Made by a program: the position numbers and the translations under genes. A stretch of DNA of 64,000 nt, from contig OY743176.1 in NCBI GenBank assembly GCA_963555705.1, positions 37,680,497 through 37,744,496 on the forward strand, read 5' to 3'. The notes beneath the pieces are model-generated. The model had not been told where the DNA came from and did not search any database. It saw only the letters and a list, made by a program, of their open reading frames with translations. Positions 1-10,403 of the stretch are shown in pieces; the stretch's first letter is position 1; each line of letters begins with the position of its first letter. This DNA comes from Ligustrum vulgare (lineage: Eukaryota > Streptophyta > Magnoliopsida > Lamiales > Oleaceae).

Positions 1-811
1 GATGAATGGAGTATGAAGGATGAATTCATGAAGATGGCCAAGAAATTAATACAATTAAATGAAGATATAAAGGCACAAGGGGCTAGAAAAAAGTTGGGCG
101 AGTTGCAAGAGAGAGAAAGGGGAAGAGAGGATGTAGTTAAATCACAAGAAAAGCCTTCGGATATGATTCTTAAGAAGAAGGAGGGAGACTTGAGGAACGA
201 GTTAGAAGAGGAGGTGCCTAATCATGTCGATAAAATTATTTATGAGGTGGTGCATGAGCAAAAGCATGAGAAATTAGGAAAGGTGATTGAGCCCAGAAAT
301 TTAGAACTGGAGGTTGAGTGTGCGAAAAAAGAAATTGAAGTAGTTGATCAAACTCCGAGTCTTGAAGTACAAAATAAAATTGTGGAAGAGGAGATTGAAA
401 ATAACATTGTTGACAATGATAGGAATGAATTGGAAGTTGGGGTAGAAGTTCAACATTTGAATGTTGAAATTGTCAATAAAAATATTGAAGAGGTGGGTGA
501 ATGTGAAAAATTAGAAGAAGTGGTTGAGAAAAGAGGAGAGAATGAGCAAGAAAGTATATTAACTTTTCGAGGCGACGAGAAGGGGCCTCGTGGTTGGAAA
601 AAAAGTTGTGGAGGTTGTATCATGAATACAAGGATCCATACCTTGTGCATGGAGACGCTAACATTTCCCTCCCCATTTTTTTAAAATCTTTCTTGCAGGT
701 CTATTGTGCATGGAATTTTGATTTACATCAACCTTGGTCAATTCCCCTCGTATTTCAATACCTTCTTGTCTACAAATTGGAGGAGCATCATTTATTGAAT
801 GCATGTCAGGG
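1..811 (+). pseudogene. Family A non-autonomous retrotransposon ORF, C-terminal half (disrupted)
   Basis: Plus-strand coding remnant, open from before the window. Residues are extremely Glu/Lys/Val-rich and predicted coiled coil, then pass into the conserved C-terminal domain (HEYKDPYLVHGDANISLPIF ... HLLNACQG). A run of seven A at 598-604 shifts the frame, so the coiled coil is in one frame (to about 600) and the C-terminal domain in another (594-810). The ORF is cut at 811 by a minus-strand element; a few more codons reappear at 4742-4762. It has no RT, integrase or RNase H. Function unknown; the same protein recurs at 2021-3302, 6403-7730, 16056-17180 and 57001-62180. Confidence 0.75.
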
Positions 812-1710
812 TGATGAGAACCCGAGAGGGGGTCCTCGTCGTAGCTCGCGGAATAACGCTTGGAAAGTTTCGAATTCAGGTTGGAACGGACGGTAACACT
901 ACAACCCGAGCCTCACGACGTAAGAACCAAGGGTATATTAAACCCAAGACCCGTTACGATTCGGAAACAAGAACCGTAATGGTTTGAACGCCACAAAGGA
1001 TGCCCACACCTTTGATAAATTCGATTTGTTGAACACCACAAATATCCCACAATATTTGATAAGTTCGAAGTTTGTTCAATTCCAGAACAATGTTGAGAAA
1101 AACACTCAATATAATTTTATTCATCAAAAGTATTCTGTTTTTACATTGAATGGAAAAGCATATAAATAGGCAAAATAAAACCTAATCGCTAACTGACTCT
1201 GAATAGAATTCTAATTAGGCTAAAATACCTAAAATAACTAAAATACCAAAATAACCAAAATTATCAAAAATAATTAAAACAAAAAATAACCAAACTAAAC
1301 CCTAGCCGCAAAACAAGGCCCAAAAACACGTTACTTGAATTACGGCCGTAACAATTGTATTTACGGCCGTAATAGCCTCTCGGATCAAACTGTGGTTTAG
1401 TTTGTTACGGCCGTGAGAATTTTGATTACGGCTGTAAGTCTTCTACTTCATTTACGGCCGTGAGATGATATGTTACGGCCGTAAAGGCCTTTCTGTCCAA
1501 ATTCGCCATATTGATTTTACGGCCGTAAAAATGGGAGTTACGGCCGTGAATCTGCTTCTGCCCAATTTTTTTGATCCTTTGACATTAATTGATCTGATTT
1601 GAATCTCGACTCGAGCCCAACATGAAACTTGTTCATTTTCTTATGTAGAATATTGTTGAATTGCCCGTATCTTGATTTCTTATTTTTGACGCCTTTTCCG
1701 GATCACATCA
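812..1710 (-). repeat. LTR, family A (3' LTR)
   Basis: Starts TGATGAGAACCC and ends GGATCACATCA, giving short inverted termini. Read on the minus strand it has the palindrome array (U3), then a TATTTATA box near 1158-1166 (complement of 'tataaata'), then R/U5 with the TAATATACCC-type block. Matches 3919-4736 apart from a deletion in that copy. Confidence 0.85.
1342..1547 (-). repeat. Array of ACGGCCGT palindromes in LTR U3 (four pairs)
   Basis: ACGGCCGT or one-mismatch copies start at 1342, 1363, 1407, 1428, 1454, 1475, 1519 and 1540. Steps are 21, 44, 21, 26, 21, 44 and 21 bp. Each pair has one TTACGGCCGTAA-like and one TTACGGCCGTGA-like member. Confidence 0.95.
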
Positions 1711-2020
1711 TCCCCTCTTCCTTTAAGATGATTCGTCCCGAATCATAACATTGTTCTTAGAGCTTCTTTCCCGGATCACATCATCCCCTCTTCCTTTAAA
1801 ATGATTCGTCCCGAATCATAAAACTGTTCTTGGCTTGCTCACTTGGTTTAGCCTCGAACCTTCTTCGTACAAGCAATGTTTGATTTGATGTTCTCCGAAC
1901 CTGCTTGACTTCTTGTTTTGGCTTGAATTGTAGATTTTCCCGTCAAGCCCACCGTGATTCGTACCATTCCCTCCTTCTTTAGGATGATTCGTCCCGAATC
2001 ATGGTGTTGTTCTTGAAAAA

Positions 2021-3302
2021 TCAAACTGTACCCCCTGGATCAAACGGAAAATTATCGATTTCCTGACATGCATTCAATAAATGATGCTTCTCCAATTTGT
2101 AGACGATAAGGTATTGAAACACGAGGGGAATTGACCAAGGTTGATGCAAATCAAACTTCCATGCACAATAAACCTGCAAGAAAGATTTAACAAAAATGGG
2201 GAGGGAAATGTTAGCGTCTCCATGCACAAGGTATGGATCCTTGTATTCATGATACAACCTCCACAACTTTTTTTCCCACCACGAGGCCCTTCTCGTCGCC
2301 TCCAAAAGTCAATATACTTTCTTGCTCATTCTCTTCTTTTTTCTCAACCACTTCTTCTAATTTTTCACATTCAACCACCCCTTCAATATTTTTATTGACA
2401 ATTTCAACATTCAAATGTTGAACTTCTACCCCAACTTCCAATTCATTCCTATCATTGTCAACAATGTTATTTTCAATCTCCTCTTCCACAATTTTATTCT
2501 GTACTTTAAGACTCGGAGTTTGATCAACTACTTCAATTTCTTTTTTCGCACACTCAACCTCCACTTCTAAATTTATGGACTCAATCACCTCTCCTAATTT
2601 CTCATGCATTTGCTCATGCACCTCCTCATAAATAATTTTATCTGCTAACTCGTTCCTCAAGTCTCCCTCCTTCTTAACAATCATATCCAAAGGCTTTTCT
2701 TGTAATTTAACTACTTCCTCTCTTCCCCTTTCTCTCTCTTGCAACTCGGCCAACTTTTTTCTAGCCTCTTGTGCCTTTATCTCTTCATTTAACTGTATTA
2801 ATTTCTTGGCCATCTCCCTGAATTCATCCTTCATACTCCATTCATCATCTCCGAAGTTTCTTTGTTCATTCCTCTTTTCTCGCAATACTTTCTCTTCAAG
2901 TATTTGTTCCGGGGTTAACGGCATAGGCTTAATACTTTTCCCATCCTTAACAAATTTATATATATTCCTACGCTTATCGTAGACTGCTTTCCTCTTACAC
3001 TTCCACTATCTACTCAACAAGATGTCACAAGATTCTAGAGGCACCACATCACACCACAGTTCATCGCTATATCTTCCAAGTGACAATTTCACCATAACAC
3101 CATGGGTTACATTTACCTGCCCACACTCCTTTAACCACGTCAGCCTATAAGGATTGGGATGTGGTAGTAAAGGTAAGCCCAACTCCTCAACCATGGTGGT
3201 ACTAGCCAGATCGCAATAATACTCCCTATCAATAATAATATCGCACACTTTACTACCCACATGACACCTAGTCTGGAAGGTAGGATCGAACTCATAATTC
3301 AT
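2021..3302 (-). pseudogene. Family A ORF with retropepsin-like N-terminus (broken)
   Basis: Begins MNYEFDPTFQTRCHVGSK at 3302. A retropepsin-like fold follows, with IIDREYYCD where the autonomous protease has IIDGGSC and CDILLSR where it has GHILLGR, so the Asp survives but the D-S/T-G triad does not. A TAG near 3006-3008 ends the first segment; the frame resumes with the linker and the EERERGREE-type coiled coil to about 2247. A frameshift near 2290 then moves into the C-terminal domain (2305-2021). Function unknown; possibly a Gag-like or structural protein packaged in trans. Confidence 0.7.
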
Positions 3303-3918
3303 CCCTTTATGTAGCTTTCAAAAATTTGAGAGATTCAAAATAAGAGGATCTAGATATTGACAAATATCATGAAGAAATTTAATGTTGACTCAAAAAGGAA
3401 AACAAAATCAAGAATTTTAAAGAGATTCAAGAAAGTGGTTCTTGAATTTGACTCGAAAGAAAGAATATCAAGAATATTGTAGAAATTCAAGAAAGTGGTT
3501 CTTGAATTTTGACTAGAAAGGAAAGAATATCAGAAATTTTAATTTGACTTGCAAGACAAGGAATTATCAGGAATTTAAGGAAATTCAAAACAGTGGTTCT
3601 TGAATTTCGGAGTGACTTTTTTTTTTTTTTTGAATTATGATGAAATTTCGGAATTAATAAAAATAAAAAAATTAATTTTATTTTTTTTTAATAAAATCCG
3701 AAAATTCGACACGAACGCAATGAAACAAACGGTACAAGATTTGGATGAAAAAAGAACAAGAAAAACACTTTTGATTTTTTTGGTACTGACTCTTATGGAT
3801 CAAACTGGAAAAAAATTTACTGGCAAGAAGAACAAGAAAAATTGAAAACAAAGACTCAAATAACAAAAATAGGATATGGATGATTTTTATGGGACTCGAT
3901 GATAAACATAAAAATAAC
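3303..3918 (-). other. Leader of family A element
   Basis: No gene. Contains short tandem units of about 50 bp ('caagaaagtggttcttgaatt') at 3430, 3490 and 3590, and T/A homopolymers near 3618-3690. Same leader occurs at 7735-8370 and 62181-62850. Confidence 0.7.
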
Positions 3919-4736
3919 GCGGAATAACGCTTGGAAAGTTCCGAATTCAGGTTGCACGGACGGTAACACTACAACCCGAGCCTCACGACGTAAGAACCAA
4001 GGGTATATTAAACCCAAGACCCGTTACGATGCGGAAACAAGAACCGTAATGGTTTGAACGCCACAAAGGATGCCCACGCCTTTGATAAGTTCGATTTGTT
4101 GATCACCACAAATATCCCACAATATTTGATAAGTTCGAAGTTTGTTCAATTCCAGAACAATGTTGAGAAAAACACTCAATATAATTTTATTCATCAAAAG
4201 TATTCTGTTTTTACATTGAATGGAAAAGTATATAAATAGGCAAAATAAAACCTAATCGCTAACTGACTCTGAATAGAATTCTAATTAGGCTAAAATACCT
4301 AAAATAACTAAAATACCAAAATAACCAAAATTATCAAAAATAATTAAAACAAAAAATAACCAAACTAAACCCTAGCCGCAAAACAAGGCCCAAAAACACG
4401 TTACTTGAATTACGGCCGTAACAATTGTATTTACGGCCGTAATAGCCTCTCGGATCAAACTGTGGTTTAGTTTGTTACGGCCGTGAGAATTTTGATTACG
4501 GCCGTAAGTCTTCTACTTCATTTACGGCCGTGAGATGATACGTTACGGCCGTAAAAATGGGTGTTACGGCCGTGAATCTGCTTCTGCCCAATTTTTTTGA
4601 TCATTTGACATTAATTGATCTGATTTGAATCTCGACTCGAGCCCAACATGAAACTTGTTCATTTTCTTATGTAGAATATTGTTGAATTGCCCGTATCTTG
4701 ATTTCTTATTTTCGACGCCTTTTCCGGATCACATCA
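3919..4736 (-). repeat. LTR, family A (5' LTR, terminally truncated)
   Basis: Same sequence as 812-1710 from the 'cgcggaataacgcttgg' block onward. Missing the outer ~45 bp, and part of the palindrome array is deleted near 4540-4560. Confidence 0.85.
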
Positions 4737-4741
4737 CAGGG

Positions 4742-5054
4742 AGTCGACAATTTTCCGTTCTTATCTCCGCATCGTAACGGGTTTTGAGTTTAATATACCC
4801 ATAGTTCTTGCGTCGTGAGGTCGGGGTTGCATTGTTACCTTCTACTATCTTGGATTTTAGAGCTTTCCGGCGTTTAATTCCTCGTGTTCTTGGTGATCCC
4901 CGTATCGAATCACATCAGGTTTTGTTTAGTTCTAGTTTATTTTGGTTATTTTTGTTATTTTTATTATTTTAGCATAATTAGAATTCTATTCAGAGTGAAA
5001 ATTAAAATTCATTATTAGTCCTTGTGTCAAACTATTATTTCATTCCATTCCACA
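4742..5054 (+). other. Recombinant junction: ORF end, LTR U5 end, U3 fragment, family A leader
   Basis: 4742-4762 completes the family A ORF split at 811. From 4763 the sequence jumps into the R/U5 end of an autonomous-type LTR, ending GATCACATCA at 4917. Then comes a U3-like T-rich stretch (4918-4985), then a family A leader ending just before the ATG at 5055. No gene. Confidence 0.6.
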
Positions 5055-5279
5055 ATGTCCAAATTTCCCGAAAATTCATCGTCTAGAAAAGATAACCATC
5101 AATCTTCTCTTCTTGTCATGATGGAGAAACGGTTTGAGGAGTTAGCTGCAAAATTGGAAGCGAAATTTGATGCGAGATTAGATGCGAAGTTTGGGAAGGT
5201 TAAGAACTCGGTAGATATGTATAGTGCAGAAGTTGCTCAACGATGTGAAAGGGAATATAGGAGTATCCATAAACCTAGG
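5055..5279 (+). pseudogene. Family A ORF, coiled-coil N-terminal type (5' exon-like piece)
   Basis: Starts MSKFPENSSSRKDNHQ and continues as a short amphipathic helix (KRFEELAAKLEAKFDARLDA). It is interrupted at 5279 by the 5280-9041 insertion and resumes in frame at 9047 (VGIGVDWDEEINAR). The start is the ATG directly after the leader block shared with 16056. This N-terminus has no protease-like domain, unlike the copies at 3302 and 7695. Confidence 0.75.
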
Positions 5280-6164
5280 TGATGAGAACCCGGGAGGGGG
5301 TCCTCGTCGTAACTCGCGGAATAACGCTTGGAAAGTTCCGAATCCAGGTTGGAACGGACGGTAACACTACAACCCGAGCCTCACGACGCAAGAACCATGG
5401 GTATATTAAACCCAAGACCCGTTACGATGCGGAAACAAGAACCGTAATGGTTTGAACGCCACAAAGGATGTCCACGCCTTTGATAAGTTCGATTTGTTGA
5501 ACACCAAAAATATCCCACAATATTTGATAAGTTCGCAGTTTGTTCAATTCCAGAACAATGTTGAGAAAACACTCAATATAATTTTCATTCATCAAAATAT
5601 TCTGTTTTTACATTGAATGGAAAAGCATATAAATAGGCAAAATAAAACCTAATCGCTAACTGACTCTGAATAGAATTCTAATTAAATTAGAATACTAAAT
5701 TATGAAAATAACCTAAAAACCAAAAGGAAACAAAATAATTTAAAATCCTATAATTATGGAAATATAGCAAATTTCCGTCTGCATCATTGATTTGCCAATT
5801 TGAAGCCCCAAACGATGGAATTTGTCCCTAAAATCAATGTGCTCAAGGGCTTTAGCCCATGAGAGCTCAGTGACCTGTTTCTACTCGAAAAACATATATT
5901 ATCCATCAGGTTCCGACATGGTTGACTGGATCGTATTTTTATTTGGCTTGAATAGTTAATTTTTCGTCAATCCTGCTATGACTCCGATTGTCCAGGGTCC
6001 GGAACACATCAATAAAGCCGTAAGTCCCTCTCGGATCAAAATGTCTCAATATTAGTTACGGTCGTGAAGATTGATGTTACGACCTTGAAATTCCATGTAG
6101 AATATTGTTGAATTGCTCGTATCTTGATTTCTCATTTTTTTGACGCCTTTTCCGGATTACATCA
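5280..6164 (-). repeat. LTR, family A variant (3' LTR)
   Basis: TGATGAGAACCC to GGATTACATCA. The U3 palindrome array is largely eroded: only weak copies near 6012-6090. A 'taattaaattagaatac... accaaaaggaaacaaaat' segment replaces part of U3, as in 8371-9041. Confidence 0.85.
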
Positions 6165-6178
6165 TCCCCTCTTCCTTT
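6165..6178 (-). other. Polypurine tract
   Basis: On the minus strand, AAAGGAAGAGGGGA abuts the LTR start. An inverted repeat ATGATTCG-GGA-CGAATCAT lies directly upstream (about 6181-6200). Confidence 0.75.
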
Positions 6179-6196
6179 AAGATGATTCGTCCCGAA

Positions 6197-6406
6197 TCAT
6201 AAAGCTGTTTTGGCTTGCTCACTTGGTTTAGTCTCGAACCTTCTTCGTATAAGCAATGTTTGATCTTTGACGTTCTCCGAACCTGCTTGACTTCTTGTTT
6301 TGGCTTGAATTATAGATTTTCCCGTCAAGCCCACCCTGATTCGTACCATTCCCTCCTTCTTTAGGATGATTCGTCCCGAATCATGGTGTTGTTCTTGAAA
6401 AATCAA
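6197..6406 (-). pseudogene. C-terminal tail of the family A/B ORF, out of frame
   Basis: The translation (HDSGRIILKKEGMVRIRVGL ...) aligns at protein level with the in-frame tail of family B (YDSGRIILKKGGMMRIVAGL at 33190-33024). In family A it follows a stop (GGIV*) and lies in a different frame, so it is probably no longer made. Confidence 0.55.
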
Positions 6407-7730
6407 ACTATACCTCCTGGATCAAACGAAAAATTGTCGATTCCCTGACATGCATTCAATAAATGATGCTCCTCCAATTTGTAGACGATAAGGTATTGAA
6501 ACACGAGGGGAATTGACCAAGGTTGATGCAAATCAAACTTCCATTCACAATAAACCTGCAAGAAAGATTTAACAAAAATGGGGAGGGAAATGTTAGCGTC
6601 TCCATGCACAAGGTATGGATCCTTGTATTCATGATGAATTATTTCCGATTCATTTTTCCCAACAATAAAATTCCGCGCTTCACCTCCTTCCTTCTTTACA
6701 ATTTCTTGCTCAACCTCTTCTATCTTTTTACTCCCAAACTCAACCAATTCTTCTAGCTCCACGTTCTCACGCACAACCTCCTCTTCCAAATTTTTGGACT
6801 CTACCACCTCTTCTAATTCTTCATCCCCAACTTCCAATTTTTCCTCATCAAATATTGGAGTTTGATCACCTAACTCCACCTTTTCATCTCCTACCACAAA
6901 ATTCGGGGTCTCTTCAACTACTTCTAATTCTTTTTTCGCACACTCAACCTCCACTTCTAAATTTATGGATTCTACCACCTCTCCTAATTTCTCATGCTTT
7001 TGCTCATGCACCACCTCATAAATAATTTTATTGACATGATTAGGCACCACCTCAACACTACACAAATTTTTATCTTCTAACTCTTTCCTCAAGTCTTCCT
7101 CCTTCTTCTGAACAATCATTTCTAAAGGTTTTTCTTGTAATTTAACTACTTCCTCTCTTCCCCTTTCTCTCTCTTGCAACTCGGCTAACTTTTTCCTAGC
7201 CTCTCGTTCCTTCATCTCTTTATTTAACTGTATTAATTCCTTGGCCATCTCCATGAATTCATCCTTCATACTCCATTTATCATCTCCGAATTTTCTTTGC
7301 TCATCTCTCCTTTCTCGCAATACTTTCTCTTCAAGTATTTCTTCCGGGGTTAATGGCATAAGCTTAATACTTTTCTCATCCTTAAAAAATTTATATATAT
7401 TCCTATGCTTTTCGTAGACTGCTTTCCTCTTACACTTCCACGATCTACTCAACAAGATGTCACAAGATTCTAGAGGCACCACATCACACCAAAATTCATC
7501 GCTATATCTTCCAAGTGCCAATTTCACAATAACCCCATGGGTTACATTTACCTGCCCAGACTCCTTTAACCACGTCAGCCTATAAGGATTGGGATGTGGT
7601 AGTAAAGGTAAGCCCAACTTCTCAACCATGGTGGTACTAGCCAGATCGCAATAATACTCCTTATCAATAATAATATTGCACACTTTACTGCCCACATGAC
7701 ACCTAGTCTGGAAGGTAGGATCGAACTCAT
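6403..7730 (-). pseudogene. Family A ORF: degenerate protease domain, coiled coil, conserved C-terminal domain (~430 aa)
   Basis: Open for about 430 codons. Residues ~1-100 are retropepsin-like (IIDKEYYCD ... PLESCDILLSRSWK) with the catalytic Asp-Gly context replaced. Residues ~100-140 match the linker after the autonomous protease (KLMPLTPEEILEEK). Residues ~140-350 are Glu/Lys coiled coil with several internal near-repeats (EKVELGDQTP / EEKLEVGDEE). Residues ~360-430 are the conserved domain HEYKDPYLVHGDANISLPIF ... NACQGIDNFSFDPGG. The ATG seen in the sister copy (MNYEFDP) has been lost near 7730, so the natural start is destroyed. A conserved tail continues in another frame at 6406-6197. 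No nucleic-acid enzyme motif. Confidence 0.75.
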
Positions 7731-8370
7731 GATGCCTTTATGTAGCTTTCAAAAATTTGAGAGATTCAAAATAAGAGGATCTAGATATTGACAAATATCA
7801 AGAAGGAATTTAATGTTGACTCGAAAAGGAAAACAATATCAAGAATTTTAAAGAAATTCAAGAAAGTGGTTCTTGAATTTGACTCGAAAGAAAGAATATC
7901 AAGAATATTGTAGAAATTCAAGAAAGTGGTTCTTGAATTTTGACTAGAAAGGAAAGAATATCAAGAATTTAAGGAAATTCAAGAAAGTGGTCCTTGAATT
8001 TCGGAGTGACTTTTTTTTTTTTTTTGAATTATGATGAATTTTCGGAATTAATAAAAAAAAAAAAAAAAAAATTTTTTTTTTTTTTTAATAAAATCCGAAA
8101 ATTTGACACGAACGCAACAAAACAAACGGTACTGGATTTGGATGAAAAACGAACAAGAAAAACACTTTTGATTTTTTGGGACTGACTCTTATGGATCAAA
8201 CTGAGAAAAAATTTACTGGCAAGAAGAACAAGAAAAATGGAAAACAAAGACTCAAATAACAAAAATAGGATATGGATGATTTTTATGGGACTCGATGATA
8301 AACATAAAAATCAAACTGGATAGAAAAAAAACACAAGAACCTGAATCCAGAGTCCAGCTCTGATACCAGA

Positions 8371-9041
8371 TGATGTGATCCCGGGAGGGGGTCACAATAT
8401 TTGATAAGTTCGCCGTTTGTTCAATTCCAGAACAATGTTGAGAAAACACTCAATATAATTTTCATTCATCAAAATATTCTGTTTTTACATTGAATGGAAA
8501 AGCATATAAATAGGCAAAATAAAACCTAATCGCTAACTGACTCTGAATAGAATTTTAATTAAATTAGAATACTAAATTATGAAAATAACCTAAAAACCAA
8601 AAGGAAACAAAATAATTTAAAATCCTATAATTATGGAAATATAGCAAATTTCCGTCTGCATCATTGATTTGCCAATTTGAAGCCCCAAACGATGGAATTT
8701 GTCCCTAAAATCAATGTGCTCAAGGGCTTTAGCCCATGAGAGCTCAGTGACCTGTTTCTACTCGAAAAACATATATTATCCATCAGGTTCCGACATGGTT
8801 GACTGGATTGCACTTTTATTTGGCTTGAATAGTTAATTTTTCGTCAATCCTGCTATGACTCCGATTGTCCAGGGTCCGGAACACATCAATAAAGCCGTAA
8901 GTCCCTCTCGGATCAAAATGTCTCAATATTAGTTACGGTCGTGAAGATTGATGTTACGACCTTGAAATTCCATGTAGAATATTGTTGAATTGCTCTTATC
9001 TTGATTTCTCATTTTTTTGATGCATTTTCCGGATCACATCA
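8371..9041 (-). repeat. LTR, family A variant (5' LTR, U5 deletion)
   Basis: Begins TGATGTGATCCC just after the primer-site complement (gctctgatacca) and ends GGATCACATCA. About 210 bp of U5/R are missing compared with 5280-6164. Confidence 0.85.
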
Positions 9042-9046
9042 CTAGG

Positions 9047-9488
9047 GTTGGGATTGGAGTTGATTGGGATGAAGAGATTAATGCGAGGGCGCTTTTGAAG
9101 AGTCGAATAGAAATTTATGAGGAAAGGATGATTTATGAACGGAAGGCTAGAAAAGAGGCTAAGTTAAGAAAGAGGAAGAGTGAAAGGGAGGCTGAAGTTA
9201 AATTACAACAGGGTGAAAGTGAGATTGGAGGGGATTTAAAATTGGAGTCTCAGGATATGGATGTTGAAAAGAAGGAGGGAGACTTGAAACATGAATTATA
9301 AGTAGTTGAAGAGACCACGAATTTTGTGGTAGGAGATGAAATGGTGGAGTTAGGTGATCAAACTCCAATATTTGATGAGGAAAAATTTGAAGTTGGGCAT
9401 GAAGAATTAGAAGAGATGGTAGAGTCCAAAAATTTGGAAGAGGAGATTGCGCTTGAGAATGTGGAGTTAGAAGAATTGGTTGAGTTTG
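9047..9488 (+). pseudogene. Family A ORF continued (coiled coil), truncated at an LTR
   Basis: Continues the ORF of 5055-5279 with VGIGVDWDEEINARALLKSR and KARKEAKLRKR. A TAA at 9299-9301 breaks it; the same frame goes on (EETTNFVVGDEMVELGDQTP) to 9488, where an autonomous-type LTR starts. Confidence 0.7.
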
Positions 9489-10403
9489 TGATGAGTTCAG
9501 GAGTGGCTCGAAGAACGTTGACCCGTTGCACGTGCCTGTAGGACCAATAACGAGACAAAGAGCCAAAAGAATGAAGCAGGCAATGCAAGGATTCATGCAA
9601 GCGTGGATGGACGAGTGCTCTAGTGCAAAGACTTCATTTACATTGCATAACAATGTGGAAGAGGAGCCAAAGTTATTGCAATACATTGGGATTAAGGAAG
9701 AACAAGAAATTGGGCAGCAATGGAATCACGGCCGTAAAGCATGATATTACGGCCGTAACGGATTCACGGCCGTAAAGCCAAAATTACGGCCGTAACACTA
9801 CAATGGCGAAATTATGCAGAAGAGGACTTACGGCCGTAACCCACATCTTCACGGCCGTAAAAAGTTTAGTAGTTTTAATTCAGAGTATTGATTACGGCCG
9901 TAAAGGTCATTTTCACGGCCGTAACATATGTTGTCAATTTTTAATCCGTAGCATGATTAAGGCCGTAAAGGTCATTTTCACGGCGGTAAATTAGGATCCG
10001 AATTTTAAGTTAATGTTAGGCGTTTTTAGCTTTTAGTTTAGGTTGAATTCTAGTTTATTTTTAGTTGCTTTATTTTCTTTGCCTATATATATGGCTTTAT
10101 TCAGCATTGTAAAATACAACTTTTATTCTTGAGATTAATGATATTGAAGGTGAGATATTCCCTTATATTTTCTTCGTGTTCTCGTCGAACAAATTAAACT
10201 TATCAAAGGATTTGACAACCTTTGTGGCGTTCCCCCTTTGTGGTTCTTATCTCCGCATCGTAACGGGTTTTGGGTTTAATATACCCATAGTTCTTGCGTC
10301 GTGAGGTCGGGGTTGCATTGTTACCGTCTACTATCTTGGATTTTAGAGCTTTCCGGCGTTTAATTCCGCGTGTTCTTGGTGATCCCCATAACGGATCACA
10401 TCA
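9489..10403 (+). repeat. LTR 1 of tandem series (autonomous gypsy type)
   Basis: TGATGAGTTC to CGGATCACATCA, 915 bp, followed by a primer site at 10406. The first ~255 bp code for the end of the pol frame (PLHVPVGPITRQRAKR ...). Then come the palindrome array (9728-9990), a TATATATA box at 10084-10091, and R/U5. Confidence 0.9.
9728..9990 (+). repeat. ACGGCCGT palindrome array in LTR 1
   Basis: Copies start at 9728, 9749, 9765, 9785 and 9830 and continue in pairs to about 9990. Within-pair spacing is 20-21 bp; pair-to-pair gaps are about 44 bp. Confidence 0.9.

Larger units (their letters stand above)
812..4736 (-). mobile_element. Family A non-autonomous Ty3/gypsy-like element, near full length
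   Basis: Flanked by the 5-bp target duplication CAGGG (807-811 and 4737-4741). It splits a family A ORF, whose sequence resumes directly after it. The 3' LTR (812-1710) lies left and the 5' LTR (3919-4736) right, so the element reads minus. Polypurine-tract modules lie at 1711-1725 and 1784-1797. The 5' LTR has lost its first ~45 bp together with the primer binding site; the leader joins the LTR directly near 3918. The leader (3303-3917) holds repeated 'caagaaagtggttcttgaatt' units and long A/T runs. Confidence 0.85.
5280..9041 (-). mobile_element. Family A non-autonomous element, full length, minus strand
   Basis: Target duplication CTAGG at 5275-5279 and 9042-9046. 3' LTR 5280-6164, polypurine tract 6165-6178, ORF 7730-6403, leader 7735-8350, primer site complement just before 8371, 5' LTR 8371-9041. 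The 5' LTR is about 210 bp shorter because it jumps from GGGGGTC into the 'acaatatttgataag' block, losing most of U5/R. The ORF is the least damaged family A copy in the window. Confidence 0.9.

Noticed and set aside
8029..8262. Phe/Lys-rich ORFs at poly(A)/poly(T) runs
   Set aside because: Translation of homopolymers in element leaders.
9198..9686. 162-codon minus-strand ORF
   Set aside because: Antisense shadow of Glu-rich coiled-coil and pol-tail coding; composition is the complement of GAA/GAG codons.
9728..9990. Regularly spaced palindromic repeats resembling a CRISPR array
   Set aside because: Repeat units are 8-12 bp, spacers are conserved between copies, and the array lies in plant LTRs with no cas genes.
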